The notes under the pieces: generated by a model
Database searches by the model: none
What the model was told of the DNA's origin: nothing
What the model saw: only the letters and a program-made list of their open reading frames with translations
Made by a program: the position numbers and the translations under genes
Source: Camelimonas abortus
GTDB taxonomy: Bacteria > Pseudomonadota > Alphaproteobacteria > Rhizobiales > Beijerinckiaceae
Reading direction: 5' to 3' (one strand)
Assembly (NCBI RefSeq): GCF_042647165.1
Contig: NZ_JBHRUV010000004.1
Length of the DNA: 64,000 nt
Shown here: positions 18,766 to 29,193 of the stretch, piece by piece
Layout of the letters: each line of letters begins with the position of its first letter
How positions within the stretch are numbered: the first letter of the stretch is position 1

Positions 18766-20070
18766 ATGCGCGTGGCGATGATCGGAACCGGCTATGTCGG
18801 GCTGGTGTCCGGAACGTGTTTTGCAGATTTCGGCCACTCCGTCGTCTGCGTGGACAATGACGCCGGCAAGATCGCGGGTCTGCGCGACGGCAGGCTGCCG
18901 ATCTACGAACCGGGTCTCGCCCAGCTGGTCACCAGCAACGTCCGCCAGGGCCGGCTCAGCTTCACTACCGATCTCGCCGGCGCGGTCGCCGACGCGGAAG
19001 TGGCGTTCATCGCCGTCGGAACGCCCTCGCGCCGCGGCGACGGCCACGCCGACCTGACCTATGTGCGCCAGGCCGCCGCCGAAATCGCCCGCGCCATCCG
19101 CGGCTATACGGTGGTGGTCAACAAGTCGACCGTGCCCGTGGGCACGGGCGACGAGGTGGAGCGGATCATCCGCGAAACCCGGCCGGAGGCGGAGTTTTCC
19201 GTCGTCTCCAATCCCGAATTCCTGCGCGAGGGCGCGGCGATCGAGGACTTCAAGCGGCCGGACCGCATCGTCATCGGCGTTGAGGACGAGCGCGCCGCGG
19301 AGGTGATGCGCGACCTTTACCGGCCGCTGTTCCTCAACCAGGCCCCGCTGGTGATGACCGGCCGGCGCACCGCCGAGCTGACAAAATACGCCGCCAACGC
19401 CTTCCTCGCCATGAAGATCACCTTCATCAACGAGGTGGCGGACCTGTGCGAGAAGGTGGGCGCCAACGTGCAGGACGTCGCCCGCGGCATCGGCCTCGAC
19501 CGGCGCATCGGCGCCAAGTTCCTGCACGCCGGGCCGGGCTACGGCGGCTCGTGCTTTCCCAAGGACACGCTGGCCATGGTCCGCACGGCGCAGGAATATG
19601 GCAGCCCGCTGCGCCTGGTGGAGACGACGGTGGCGGTCAACGACGCGCGCAAGCGCGCCATGGCCGGGCGGATCATCGCCGCCTGCGGCGGCGACGTCGC
19701 CGGCAGGCGCATCGCCGTTCTTGGCCTGACCTTCAAGCCCAACACCGACGACATGCGCGACGCGCCCTCCATCGTCATCATCGACGAGCTGCAGAAGGCC
19801 GGCGCCAGCATCGTCGCCCATGATCCGGAAGGCATGGAGCAGGCGCGGCAGATCCTGCGCGACGTCGCATACGCCCCAGACCCCTATTCCTGCGCCGACG
19901 GCGCCGACGCGCTGGTGATCGTCACCGAATGGGACGCATTCCGCGCCCTCGACCTGCGCGAGCTGCGGCGGCGCCTGCGCCAGCCGGTTCTGGTGGACCT
20001 GCGCAACATCTATCCGCCGGAGGACGCCGCCGAAGCGGGCCTGCTGTACTCGAGCGTCGGGCGCCCCTGA
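18766..20070 (+). CDS. ugd: UDP-glucose 6-dehydrogenase
   Basis: This 434-residue NAD-dependent enzyme oxidises UDP-glucose to UDP-glucuronate. The N-terminal nucleotide-binding motif is MIGTGYVGLVSG (residues 5-16). The active-site cysteine lies in GPGYGGSCFPKDT, and TKYAANAFLAMKITFINE is the conserved dimerisation helix region. LGLTFKPNTDDMRDAPS opens the C-terminal domain. The ATG is 5 bases after ACGGAG. It lies between a sugar transferase and rmlA, all in one direction, so its product probably feeds an acidic surface polysaccharide or glycolipid. Confidence 0.96.
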   Translation: MRVAMIGTGYVGLVSGTCFADFGHSVVCVDNDAGKIAGLRDGRLPIYEPGLAQLVTSNVRQGRLSFTTDLAGAVADAEVAFIAVGTPSRRGDGHADLTYVRQAAAEIARAIRGYTVVVNKSTVPVGTGDEVERIIRETRPEAEFSVVSNPEFLREGAAIEDFKRPDRIVIGVEDERAAEVMRDLYRPLFLNQAPLVMTGRRTAELTKYAANAFLAMKITFINEVADLCEKVGANVQDVARGIGLDRRIGAKFLHAGPGYGGSCFPKDTLAMVRTAQEYGSPLRLVETTVAVNDARKRAMAGRIIAACGGDVAGRRIAVLGLTFKPNTDDMRDAPSIVIIDELQKAGASIVAHDPEGMEQARQILRDVAYAPDPYSCADGADALVIVTEWDAFRALDLRELRRRLRQPVLVDLRNIYPPEDAAEAGLLYSSVGRP

Positions 20071-20199
20071 CGCCGGCGCCGCGCCCGCGCCAGGCGGCCG
20101 GACGTGACTTCGCCGGCCGCGCGCCGTCCGCGCTTGCCGGAACGTGACATTTGCACCATTGTCCCTGCCCCAGAACAGCAACATCAGGACCGGACTCCG

Positions 20200-21087
20200 A
20201 TGAAAGGCATTATCCTGGCGGGCGGCGCCGGCACCCGGCTGCATCCGCTGACGCTCGTCACGTCCAAGCAGCTGATGCCGGTTTATGACAAGCCAATGAT
20301 CTATTACCCGCTCAGCGTGCTGATGCTGGCGGGCATCCGCGAGATCCTGATCATCTCGACGCCGCACGACCTGCCGCAGTTCCAGCGGCTGCTGGGCGAC
20401 GGCGAGCGCTGGGGCGTGTCGTTCTCCTACGCCGAGCAGCCCAGCCCGGACGGGCTGGCGCAGGCCTATGTCATCGGCGCGGATTTCGTCCGTGGCAGCA
20501 ATTCGGCTCTGATTCTGGGCGACAACATTTTCTACGGCCACGGCCTGACCGGGCTGCTGGACAACGCGGCGGCGCAGGAGGAAGGCGCCACGGTGTTCGC
20601 CTACAACGTCACCGATCCGGAGCGTTACGGGATCGTCGAGTTCGACGGGCAGGGCCGGGCGCTGAGCATTGAGGAGAAACCGGAGCGGCCGCGCTCGAAC
20701 TGGGCGGTGACCGGCCTCTATTTCTACGACCGCCAGGTGGTGGACATCGCCGCCAGTCTCAGGCCGTCCGCCCGCGGCGAGCTGGAGATCACCGACGTCA
20801 ACCGCGCCTATCTGGAGCAGGGCAAGCTCAGCGTGCAGAAAATGGGCCGCGGCTTCGCCTGGCTCGACACCGGCACCCATGACAGCCTCGTCGACGCCGC
20901 CAACTTCGTGCGCACGCTGGAGAAGCGCCAGGGCCAGCGCATCGCCTGCCCGGAGGAAGTGGCCTTCGAGAAGGGCTTCATCGACGCCGCGCAGCTGGAG
21001 CGGCTCGGCGCCGCGCTCGGCAAGAGCGGCTACGGCCAGTATCTGATCCGCCGCGCGCGCGAAGGCCGTTCGCCGGCGCAGGGCTGA
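20200..21087 (+). CDS. rfbA: Glucose-1-phosphate thymidylyltransferase RmlA/RfbA
   Basis: This 295-residue nucleotidyltransferase makes dTDP-glucose from glucose-1-phosphate and dTTP, the first step to dTDP-rhamnose. The N-terminal signature is GIILAGGAGTRLHPLT with SKQLMPVYDKPMIYYPL following. ILGDNIFYGH holds the metal-binding Asp, and EEKPERPRSNWAVTGLYFYD and WLDTGTHDSL are standard. The ATG has AGGAC about 10 bases upstream. The rest of the rhamnose pathway (rmlB, C, D) is not in the window, so those genes must lie elsewhere if the pathway is complete. Confidence 0.96.
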   Translation: MKGIILAGGAGTRLHPLTLVTSKQLMPVYDKPMIYYPLSVLMLAGIREILIISTPHDLPQFQRLLGDGERWGVSFSYAEQPSPDGLAQAYVIGADFVRGSNSALILGDNIFYGHGLTGLLDNAAAQEEGATVFAYNVTDPERYGIVEFDGQGRALSIEEKPERPRSNWAVTGLYFYDRQVVDIAASLRPSARGELEITDVNRAYLEQGKLSVQKMGRGFAWLDTGTHDSLVDAANFVRTLEKRQGQRIACPEEVAFEKGFIDAAQLERLGAALGKSGYGQYLIRRAREGRSPAQG

Positions 21088-21212
21088 CCCGGGCGGCCAC
21101 CGGCGGCGGCTTTTTCGCAGGACGCGGGCCCGTGGCCGCCGGCATGGGCGCCCCGGGCGCCTTTTCCGCCCGCCGCGCGCCGCCGCCGACATGCAGCGAC
21201 AGGAGCTGATCC

Positions 21213-22496
21213 GTGGCGTTCCGTTTCGTGCATGCCGCAGACATCCATCTCGACTCGCCGCTGCGTTCGCTGGCGCTGCGCGACCCGGCGGCCGCCGCCC
21301 TGGTGGGCGACGCCACGCGCGAGGCGCTGCGGCGGATCGTCGACCTGTGCCTCGAGGAGCAGGCGGACGCGCTGGTCCTCGCCGGCGACCTCTATGACGG
21401 CGCCCAGACCTCCATGAAGACGGCGCTGTTTCTGGCCGGCGAGCTGCGCCGGCTCGATGAGGCCGGGGTGCGGGTCTATCTCATCCGCGGCAACCATGAC
21501 GCCGCCTCGCGCATCACCCGCGAGCTGAGCCTGCCGCCCAACGTGCACGTGTTCGACGGCCGCGCCACGCCGGTGGAGGCGCCGCGCCCGCCCGGAGCGA
21601 CGCCGGTTTTCATTCACGGCGTCAGCTTCGCGCAGCCGCACGCCCCGGAATCGCTGCTGCCGAAGTTCCGTCCGCCGGTTCACGGGGCCATCAACATCGG
21701 CGTCATGCACACCAGCCTCGGCGGCGCCGAGGGGCATGACGCATACGCTCCCTGCGCGCTCGCCGATCTCGACGCCCACGGCTTCGACTACTGGGCCCTC
21801 GGCCACATCCACAAACGCTCCGTGCACCGGGGCCGCTCGGTCATCGTCATGCCGGGCAATCCGCAGGGCCGCGACATCAACGAGCCGGGGCCGCGTTCGG
21901 TCACGCTGGTCGCCATCGGCGACGACCGCTCCGTGACCCTGGAGGAGCGGGTGACGAGCGTGGCGGAGTTCGCCCGCGCCGAGGTGGATCTCACTGGCGT
22001 CGACAGCCGCGCCGGGGTCAACGCCCGCCTGCACGAGGCCCTGGCCGCCCTGCGCGCCGGCGTCGCCAGCCCGTATCTGCTGGCGCGGCTGCGGCTCGGC
22101 GGGGCCACGCCCCTCGCCGGCTGGGCGCGACGCGACGCCGACCGCCTGCTCGGCGAGGCCATGGAGGCGGCGCAGCGGCTGGAAGGCTGCTTCATCGACC
22201 GGCTGGAGATCAGCCCGCAGCTGCGCGAGCCCGCCGCGCCCGCCGGCGATGGCGCTGATCCGCGCCATGAGCTCGCCGCCATCGTGGAGTCGCAGGTGCT
22301 GGCGTCGCCGGCCTTCGCCAATGTCGCGCGCGGGCTGCTGGACGCCATCGTCCCGCAGCTGCCGGCGGAGCTGCGCGACGCCTTTGATCCTGGCGCGGAG
22401 GAGGGACGCGCCGCCCTGCTGGCGGAGCTGGCCCGCGAGGGCGCGGCCGAGACCCTGGCGCATCTGGCGGCCGAAGACGAAGGAGCCGGCGACTGA
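21213..22496 (+). CDS. SbcD/YhaO-like DNA repair metallophosphoesterase
   Basis: This 427-residue Mre11/SbcD-family nuclease subunit has the calcineurin-like metal motifs in order: HAADIHLDSPL, LVLAGDLYDG, RGNHDAAS, GVMHTSLGG and ALGHIHKR. The C-terminal half (about 270-427) is Ala-rich and probably binds the partner ATPase. The start is a GTG preceded by AGGAG at 7 bases. It overlaps the downstream SMC-like ATPase by one base (TGATG), so the two are translated together. The pair corresponds to B. subtilis YhaO-YhaN rather than classical SbcCD (inference from size and the partner's form). Confidence 0.9.
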   Translation: MAFRFVHAADIHLDSPLRSLALRDPAAAALVGDATREALRRIVDLCLEEQADALVLAGDLYDGAQTSMKTALFLAGELRRLDEAGVRVYLIRGNHDAASRITRELSLPPNVHVFDGRATPVEAPRPPGATPVFIHGVSFAQPHAPESLLPKFRPPVHGAINIGVMHTSLGGAEGHDAYAPCALADLDAHGFDYWALGHIHKRSVHRGRSVIVMPGNPQGRDINEPGPRSVTLVAIGDDRSVTLEERVTSVAEFARAEVDLTGVDSRAGVNARLHEALAALRAGVASPYLLARLRLGGATPLAGWARRDADRLLGEAMEAAQRLEGCFIDRLEISPQLREPAAPAGDGADPRHELAAIVESQVLASPAFANVARGLLDAIVPQLPAELRDAFDPGAEEGRAALLAELAREGAAETLAHLAAEDEGAGD

Positions 22497-25400
22497 TGCG
22501 CATCGAACGGCTTGAGCTCACGCGCTACGGCAGGTTCACCGGCCAGACGCTGGATTTCGGTCCGCCGCGTCCGGGCCAGCCGGACCTGCACGTCGTCTAT
22601 GGCCCGAACGAGGCCGGCAAGACGACCCTCCTCAACGCCTGGCTCGACCTGCTCTACGGCATGGCGCCGAACACGCCCTTCGCCTTCCAGCACGGCTACG
22701 ACGCCATGCGCATCGGCGCCCGCCTCGCCCTGGCCGGCGGCGCGCAGGACTTCGTGCGCGTGAAGCGCGCCAGGAACAGCCTGCTCGACGCCGCCGGCCA
22801 TCCGCTGCCGGAGGAAACGCTGCTCGCCGCCATGGGCGGGCTCAGCCGCGCCGCCTACGCCAACATGTTCTCTCTCGACGCCGCGGCGCTGGAGGCGGGC
22901 GGCCGCGAGGCGGCGGAAAGCCGCGGCCAGCTCGGCGAAATGCTGTTCGCGGCCAGCGCCGGCCTTGGCGCGCTCTCCCGCCGGCTGGCGGCCCTGCGCG
23001 AGGAGGCGGACGCGTTCTGGCGCCCGCGGGCGCGCAAGTCCGCCCTGGCGCAGCTCAGGGCGGAGCTGCTGGAGCTGCGCCAGCAGCGCGACGCCATCGA
23101 CACGATCGCCTCCCGCCATGCGGCGCTGAACGCCGAGCTGCAGCGCTGCGTCGCCGGCCATGACGAGGCCGGCCGCACCCTCGCCCGGCTGAAACAGCGC
23201 GCCGGGACGGTGCGCGACATGCTCGCCGCCCTGGCGCTGGCGCCGCGGCTGGCGGCGCTGCGTCAGGAACGGGCGACCCTGCCCGCCTTTCCGCCCGCGC
23301 CGCCGGAATGGAGCGGACGCGCCGCCGCCCTGCGCGAAGCCGACGCCCGCGCCCGGGCCCTCATGCAGACGCTGCGCGAGCGCGAGCAGGAGCTCACGCG
23401 CCGGCTCGACGAACGCCCTGACGACGACGCCGGCTGCACCCTCGCTCCCGAGCTGGAGCAGCTGGCGGAGCTGCACAGCCGCCACGCCACCGCCATCCTC
23501 GACATTCCCCGGCTGGGGCACGACCTGGAGGCCAGCGACCTGCGCCTGCAGGAGCTGGTGCGCCAGCTGGGGCGCGCCGCCGGCGAGGACGCCGCCAGCC
23601 TGCTGCTGCCGGCGCACCAGAGCCAGGCGCTGCGCGAGCTGATTGACCGGCGGGTCTCGCTGGACGCCCGGCTGCACGAGGCCCGGCGCGAATGCGCCGA
23701 AGCGCACGCGGCCGCCGAAGCGTGCGCCGCCGCCGTCAGCGCGGACGGCGGGCAGGACACGGACGGCGCCGACGACGCCGCATGGCTCGCCCGGCTGGAC
23801 GCCATAACCGAAGCCATCCGCCAGGAAGCGCCGGACCAGCGGGTCAGCGCCGCCCGCCGCGCCGTTGCTGCGGCGGAGGAGACGCTGGAGCAGCGCATGC
23901 AGCTGCTGGCGCCATGGCGGGGCGACGCCGCGACCCTCGCCGCCCTGGTCACGCCGGCGGCGGCCGCCGTCGACGCCCTCGCCAGCGAGCGCGCCGAAGC
24001 CGGCCGCGGCCGCGACCTGCTGCGCGAGCGCATCGATACGGTCCGCGAAGACGCGGAGCGGCTCGCAGCCGAACTCGCCGGCCTCGCCGCCATCGCCGGC
24101 GAGGCCGGCGACACCGCCGCCGCCGAAGCGCGCGCCCGGCGCGAACAGGCCTGGGCCGCCCATCGCCGCGCCCTCGACGAAGCCACCGCGGACGCCTTCG
24201 AGGCGGCCATGCGCCACGACGACATGGTGGCCGAAAAGCGCCTCACCCGGCAGAAGGAGCTGGCGCGGGCGGCGCAGCTGCGCCAGGACCTGGCGACGCG
24301 CCGGCATCTGCTGGCGCAGCTGGAGGCGCGCCTGCGTGAGGCGGAGGCGCGCATCGACGCGGCCAGCCGCGCGACGCGGGAGCTGGCGGCCGGCGTTTCG
24401 CCGCTGCTGGCCGGCGTTGACGCCCCGGAAGCGCTCGCGGCCTGGCTGCAGCGGCGCGAGGCGGCGCTGGCGGCGCGCGAGCCGCTGCTGGCGGCCCGCC
24501 ACCAGCTGGAGGAGGCGCTGGCGCGGCGCGACGAGGCGGCGGCGGAGCTGCGGCGGCTGCTTGGCGCCAGCGCGCCGGATGACCTGCCCGCCCTCATGGA
24601 GACCGCCAGCCGCATGCGCCGCGCGGCGGCCGCGCAGCGGCTGCGTCGCGAGGAGCTGGCCCGCGCCCGCCGCAATCTGGAGCAGCGCCGGCGGGCGCTG
24701 CAGGCGCTGGAGGCGGAGGAAGCGGCGTGGCTGGCGGAATGGCGGAGCGCCTGCGGCGCCTGCTGGCTGGGGGAAAACGGCGAGGCGCCGCCGGTGACGG
24801 CGGCGCGCGCGGCGCTCGAGCTGCTGGCGCGGCTGGAGGCGGAGCTGGCGAAACGGCGGGACCTGGCGACGCGCATCAGCAAGATGCAGCGCGACCAGCA
24901 GCGGTTCACCGCCGCCATCGCGGCGCTTGTGGCCCGCGTCGCCCCGGAGGAGGCCGCGCCGGAGCTGACGCCGGACGCCGCCTCGGCCGGGTTCCGCCGT
25001 CTGGAGGCGCGCGCCGCCGCCGCCCGGGAGACCCGCCGCCTGCGCGCGGCGCTGGAGCAGGAGCTGGAGCAGACCCGCGACAGGCTGCGCGAAGCCGCCG
25101 GCGAGCGGCTGCAGCTGGACGGCGAGATCGCCGCCATGGCCGCCCACTTTGGCGTCGAAACCCTTGCGGAGGTGGAGAACGCGATCGCCGCCGCCGCCCG
25201 CCGGGCCAGCCTTGACGAGCAGATCGGCCAGCTGGAGCAGCAGATGCTGGCCCTCACCGGCGCGGCCACGGTCGCCGCCGCCGACCACATGCTGGCCGGC
25301 GCCGACCGCGCCGCCCTGACGGCCGAGGCCGCCGCCATCGAGACGGAGCTGGCCGACGCCCAGCAGCGCCTGCAGGAGACCTACGCCCGACGGCGGGAGG

Positions 25401-25975
25401 CGGAGAAGGCGCTGGCGGCGATCGGCTCGGACTCCTCCGCCGCCCGGCTGGAGACGCGCCGCCAGACGCTGCTGCTGGACATCGCCGGGAAGACCCGCGC
25501 CTGGCTGCGGCTGCGGCTTGGCGTCGCCGCGGCGGAAATGGCCCTCGCCGCATGGCGCGACAGCCACCGCAGCAGCCTGCTGCGCCAGGCCTCCGAGGCC
25601 TTCCGGCGCATGAGCTGCGGCCGCTGGGCCGGCCTGACGGCGGAGCCCGGCCCCAACGGCGAAATGCTGATGGCGGTGGCCCCGGACGGGGCGCTGAAGG
25701 CGACGCCGGACCTCTCCAAGGGCGCGCGCTTCCAGCTGTATCTGGCGCTGCGCGTCGCCGCCTATCACGAATTCGCCGGGGAACGCACGCCGCCGCCCTT
25801 CGTCGCCGACGACGTCATGGAGTCCTTCGACGACGACCGCGCCGGCGCGGCGCTGGAGCTGCTGGCCGAAATGGCCGGCAAGGGGCAGGTGATCTATCTC
25901 ACCCACCACAGCCACCTCTGCGACATTGCGCGCCAGCGCTGCCCGGAGGCGCTGATCCACCGGCTTCCTGACTGA
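22496..25975 (+). CDS. SbcC/YhaN-like AAA ATPase with long coiled coils
   Basis: This 1159-residue SMC/Rad50-like ATPase has an N-terminal Walker A, GPNEAGKT (residues 36-43). About 900 residues of Ala/Leu/Glu/Arg-rich coiled coil follow. The C-terminal lobe has a Q/signature region around LSKGARFQLYLALR and the Walker B in PPFVADDVMESFDDDR. THHSHL is the H-loop. No CxxC zinc hook of the Rad50 type was noticed mid-coil. With its metallophosphoesterase partner it would process DNA ends. High GC and repeated Ala/Arg codons make its antisense strand look open for over 1400 codons, which is an artefact. Confidence 0.9.
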   Translation: MRIERLELTRYGRFTGQTLDFGPPRPGQPDLHVVYGPNEAGKTTLLNAWLDLLYGMAPNTPFAFQHGYDAMRIGARLALAGGAQDFVRVKRARNSLLDAAGHPLPEETLLAAMGGLSRAAYANMFSLDAAALEAGGREAAESRGQLGEMLFAASAGLGALSRRLAALREEADAFWRPRARKSALAQLRAELLELRQQRDAIDTIASRHAALNAELQRCVAGHDEAGRTLARLKQRAGTVRDMLAALALAPRLAALRQERATLPAFPPAPPEWSGRAAALREADARARALMQTLREREQELTRRLDERPDDDAGCTLAPELEQLAELHSRHATAILDIPRLGHDLEASDLRLQELVRQLGRAAGEDAASLLLPAHQSQALRELIDRRVSLDARLHEARRECAEAHAAAEACAAAVSADGGQDTDGADDAAWLARLDAITEAIRQEAPDQRVSAARRAVAAAEETLEQRMQLLAPWRGDAATLAALVTPAAAAVDALASERAEAGRGRDLLRERIDTVREDAERLAAELAGLAAIAGEAGDTAAAEARARREQAWAAHRRALDEATADAFEAAMRHDDMVAEKRLTRQKELARAAQLRQDLATRRHLLAQLEARLREAEARIDAASRATRELAAGVSPLLAGVDAPEALAAWLQRREAALAAREPLLAARHQLEEALARRDEAAAELRRLLGASAPDDLPALMETASRMRRAAAAQRLRREELARARRNLEQRRRALQALEAEEAAWLAEWRSACGACWLGENGEAPPVTAARAALELLARLEAELAKRRDLATRISKMQRDQQRFTAAIAALVARVAPEEAAPELTPDAASAGFRRLEARAAAARETRRLRAALEQELEQTRDRLREAAGERLQLDGEIAAMAAHFGVETLAEVENAIAAAARRASLDEQIGQLEQQMLALTGAATVAAADHMLAGADRAALTAEAAAIETELADAQQRLQETYARRREAEKALAAIGSDSSAARLETRRQTLLLDIAGKTRAWLRLRLGVAAAEMALAAWRDSHRSSLLRQASEAFRRMSCGRWAGLTAEPGPNGEMLMAVAPDGALKATPDLSKGARFQLYLALRVAAYHEFAGERTPPPFVADDVMESFDDDRAGAALELLAEMAGKGQVIYLTHHSHLCDIARQRCPEALIHRLPD

Positions 25976-26487
25976 GCGCGCCGCGCCGGCCCCGGCGCGG
26001 GCGGCGCATTCCCCCGGAATTTCCGGGGTTTCGCCGGCGGCCGCCCCCAGCCGGGCCGGCACGATCCATAATCAAAACGGAATGTTTGCGGAAAAATCTG
26101 CGATTGGACCTCGCCGCGCCCGGCATGCCATAACCGCGTCCAGACGGGGAGAAAATGAACAGGACGGCTGCCCGCGGGCGCTGGCGTGAGCATAAGGTCT
26201 CGCGATAGAACGGGATCCATGACCGCCGGCGCCCCGGGCCTTCCCCCGGCCGCCGCGCGCGGCCCCGCCGCGACGCCCCCTTCCCTTGCCCCCGAACGGA
26301 TTTTGCGCAGGCCCGCAACGCCGCCCGCAGCGGCGCGCGGGGCCGCGTCCGCGCCGCCATGCGGCGCCCCCGGCATCCGGCGGCCCGCGCCGCCAAGAGG
26401 CCGCGCGCGGCGAACGGGCCGCCGCGCGGCGCAGCAGGCCGCCGCGCCGGCGACAGCCGGCGGCGGCCGCCACAGGAGGACCGAAGG
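25976..26487. other. 512-base intergenic region
   Basis: No coding sequence is supported; the open frames here are Arg/Pro/Ala-rich and have no ribosome-binding site. An AT-richer patch at about 26062-26160 may hold the acyl-CoA dehydrogenase promoter or part of it. The last 12 bases hold that gene's ribosome-binding site, ACAGGAGGA. Confidence 0.5.
26012..26031 (+). terminator. Possible terminator after the YhaN-like gene
   Basis: Arms CCCCGGAA and TTCCGGGG are a perfect inverted repeat around a single T, followed by TTT. It starts 37 bases after the stop codon. The T-run is short, so termination efficiency is doubtful. Confidence 0.5.
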
Positions 26488-27714
<1,227 letters not shown>

Positions 27715-27746
27715 GGCTTGCGCGACCATCTGGAAGCACACTGGAA

Positions 27747-27780
27747 GGCCGGGACGCCGCAAGGCGCCCGGCCGTTTTTT
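27747..27780 (+). terminator. Rho-independent terminator of the acyl-CoA dehydrogenase gene
   Basis: The hairpin has left arm GGCCGGGACGCC, with one bulged A, and right arm GGCGCCCGGCC around a GCAA tetraloop. It is followed by G and TTTTTT. It lies 33 bases after the stop codon. Confidence 0.9.
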
Positions 27781-27885
27781 CGCGCCGGTCTCCGTTCCGC
27801 GGGGACAGCGGAGAAGCCATGAACGGCGGGCGCGCCGCTCACGCCGGCAGGCCCCCGCCCGCTCCCGCCGCAGCCGGCGGCGCGG

Positions 27886-28905
27886 CTATTTGCGGTAGCG
27901 GTCGCAGGCGCCAAGCAGCTGGCGCAGGGGCGAAGCCTCGGGCCACTGGTAGATTTCCTCGCGCAGGAAGCGCAGCTCCTCCTCCTCCGCCTCCGCCGGG
28001 ACCTCGGTCCACCAGGCGCGCGGGCGTCCGTCGGAGCCGTCGTTCCAGCGGTAGCCGCGCGCCTTCAGCTGGTCCTTCATGTCGAAGGGGCTGCGCTCGG
28101 CCCAGATGCGCACGCTCATGCGGCGGCTGGAGGCCAGCAGCGCCGCGAACGGCGTGGCCGGACCGTCGCCCGCGGCGGCGGCGGGCGCCGGGCGCAGCAG
28201 CACCTCCAGCAGGGCGTGGCAGTCGTCCACGGCGCGGTGGCCGTCGTGGAACAGGCCGGCCTGGCCCACCAGATAGCCGAGCTTCGCGCCCTCAAAGCCG
28301 TAGTCGCTCCACGGAATCTCCCGCGCCGAGCATGCCCAGGGCAGGCTGGCGAAAACCGGCGACAGCCCCTCGCAGAACGGCCGGTCGAAGGCGGCGTTAT
28401 GGGCGATGACCAGATCGGCGCCGCTGGCGATGCGCTCCACCTCGGCCACGTCGATGCGCCGGCCGGCGACCATGGCGTCGGTGATGCCAGTAAGGCGGGT
28501 GATTTCAGGCGGGACCGGAACCGCAGGCTGCTGCAGGGCGCCGTAGACCGCAACCACGTCGCCGGCGGCGCCGTCGTCGGCGAAGGTGAAGGCGACGAGG
28601 CCGATCTCGATGATCTCGTCGACGCCATGGCGCAGGCCGGTGGTCTCGACGTCCACCACCACGCCGAGGCGCGGATAACGGCTTTCGCGGCGGGGAATCA
28701 CCGGCCGCGGCCGCAGCCGGCGCAGCACCCGGTAGTCGTGGCTCTGTTCGAGGGCGCGGGCCATGGCCTCAAGGTCCGCCGGCGCGTCCGGCCGCGCCAG
28801 CGCGCGCGGCGCGCGGCGGCCGCGCGCCGGGGCTAGCTGCTGCTCCGGCTGCTGCGGCGCGGGCGCGTCAGCGAACAGGTCGAACTGCAACGCGGCGCGG
28901 CTCAT
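27886..28905 (-). CDS. DEDDh 3'-5' exonuclease (DNA polymerase III epsilon-like)
   Basis: This 339-residue protein has an exonuclease domain at about residues 78-240. The acidic motifs are VVDVETTGL, HNAAFDR and HRAVDDCHALLE, with the DEDDh His in the last. About 75 N-terminal residues are Ala/Pro/Arg-rich and end in a DYRVLRRL-type segment. The C-terminal 80 residues (RIWAERSPFDMKDQLKARGY and on) form an extra domain seen in a subgroup of proteobacterial exonucleases annotated as epsilon-like. It is not the replicative DnaQ proofreader, which lacks this layout. It is divergent from fumC across 288 bases. Confidence 0.88.
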   Translation of the reverse strand: MSRAALQFDLFADAPAPQQPEQQLAPARGRRAPRALARPDAPADLEAMARALEQSHDYRVLRRLRPRPVIPRRESRYPRLGVVVDVETTGLRHGVDEIIEIGLVAFTFADDGAAGDVVAVYGALQQPAVPVPPEITRLTGITDAMVAGRRIDVAEVERIASGADLVIAHNAAFDRPFCEGLSPVFASLPWACSAREIPWSDYGFEGAKLGYLVGQAGLFHDGHRAVDDCHALLEVLLRPAPAAAAGDGPATPFAALLASSRRMSVRIWAERSPFDMKDQLKARGYRWNDGSDGRPRAWWTEVPAEAEEEELRFLREEIYQWPEASPLRQLLGACDRYRK

Positions 28906-29193
28906 GACGGAACGGCCCCCGCCTGTCCCGTCCCGTGCGGTTTCCGGAAAATGACGTTCATGCCCGACCTGCCGTTACGGAGCTGACGTCGCGCTCGCGA
29001 CGGCGCGCGGCCCCTTGCCCGAACGGCATGGTGCATGAGCCGCCGCCGCGCGCAAGCGCCCGGCGGCCGCTTTTCCGGAGCAGGCCGCCGCCGCGCCCGA
29101 TTTGACGCCTCGCCCCGGCGGCCGGACAATGCGGCGGACCGGCGTCGCCACGGCGGGCGGCTCCCGCCGGCGATGCAAGACAGGAGGCGATCC

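Noticed and set aside
21788..26062. Open frame of over 1400 codons on the minus strand
   Set aside because: It is antisense to the SbcD/YhaN-like pair. Its translation is Arg/Gly/Gln/Ala-rich with no domain, as expected opposite GC3-biased genes.
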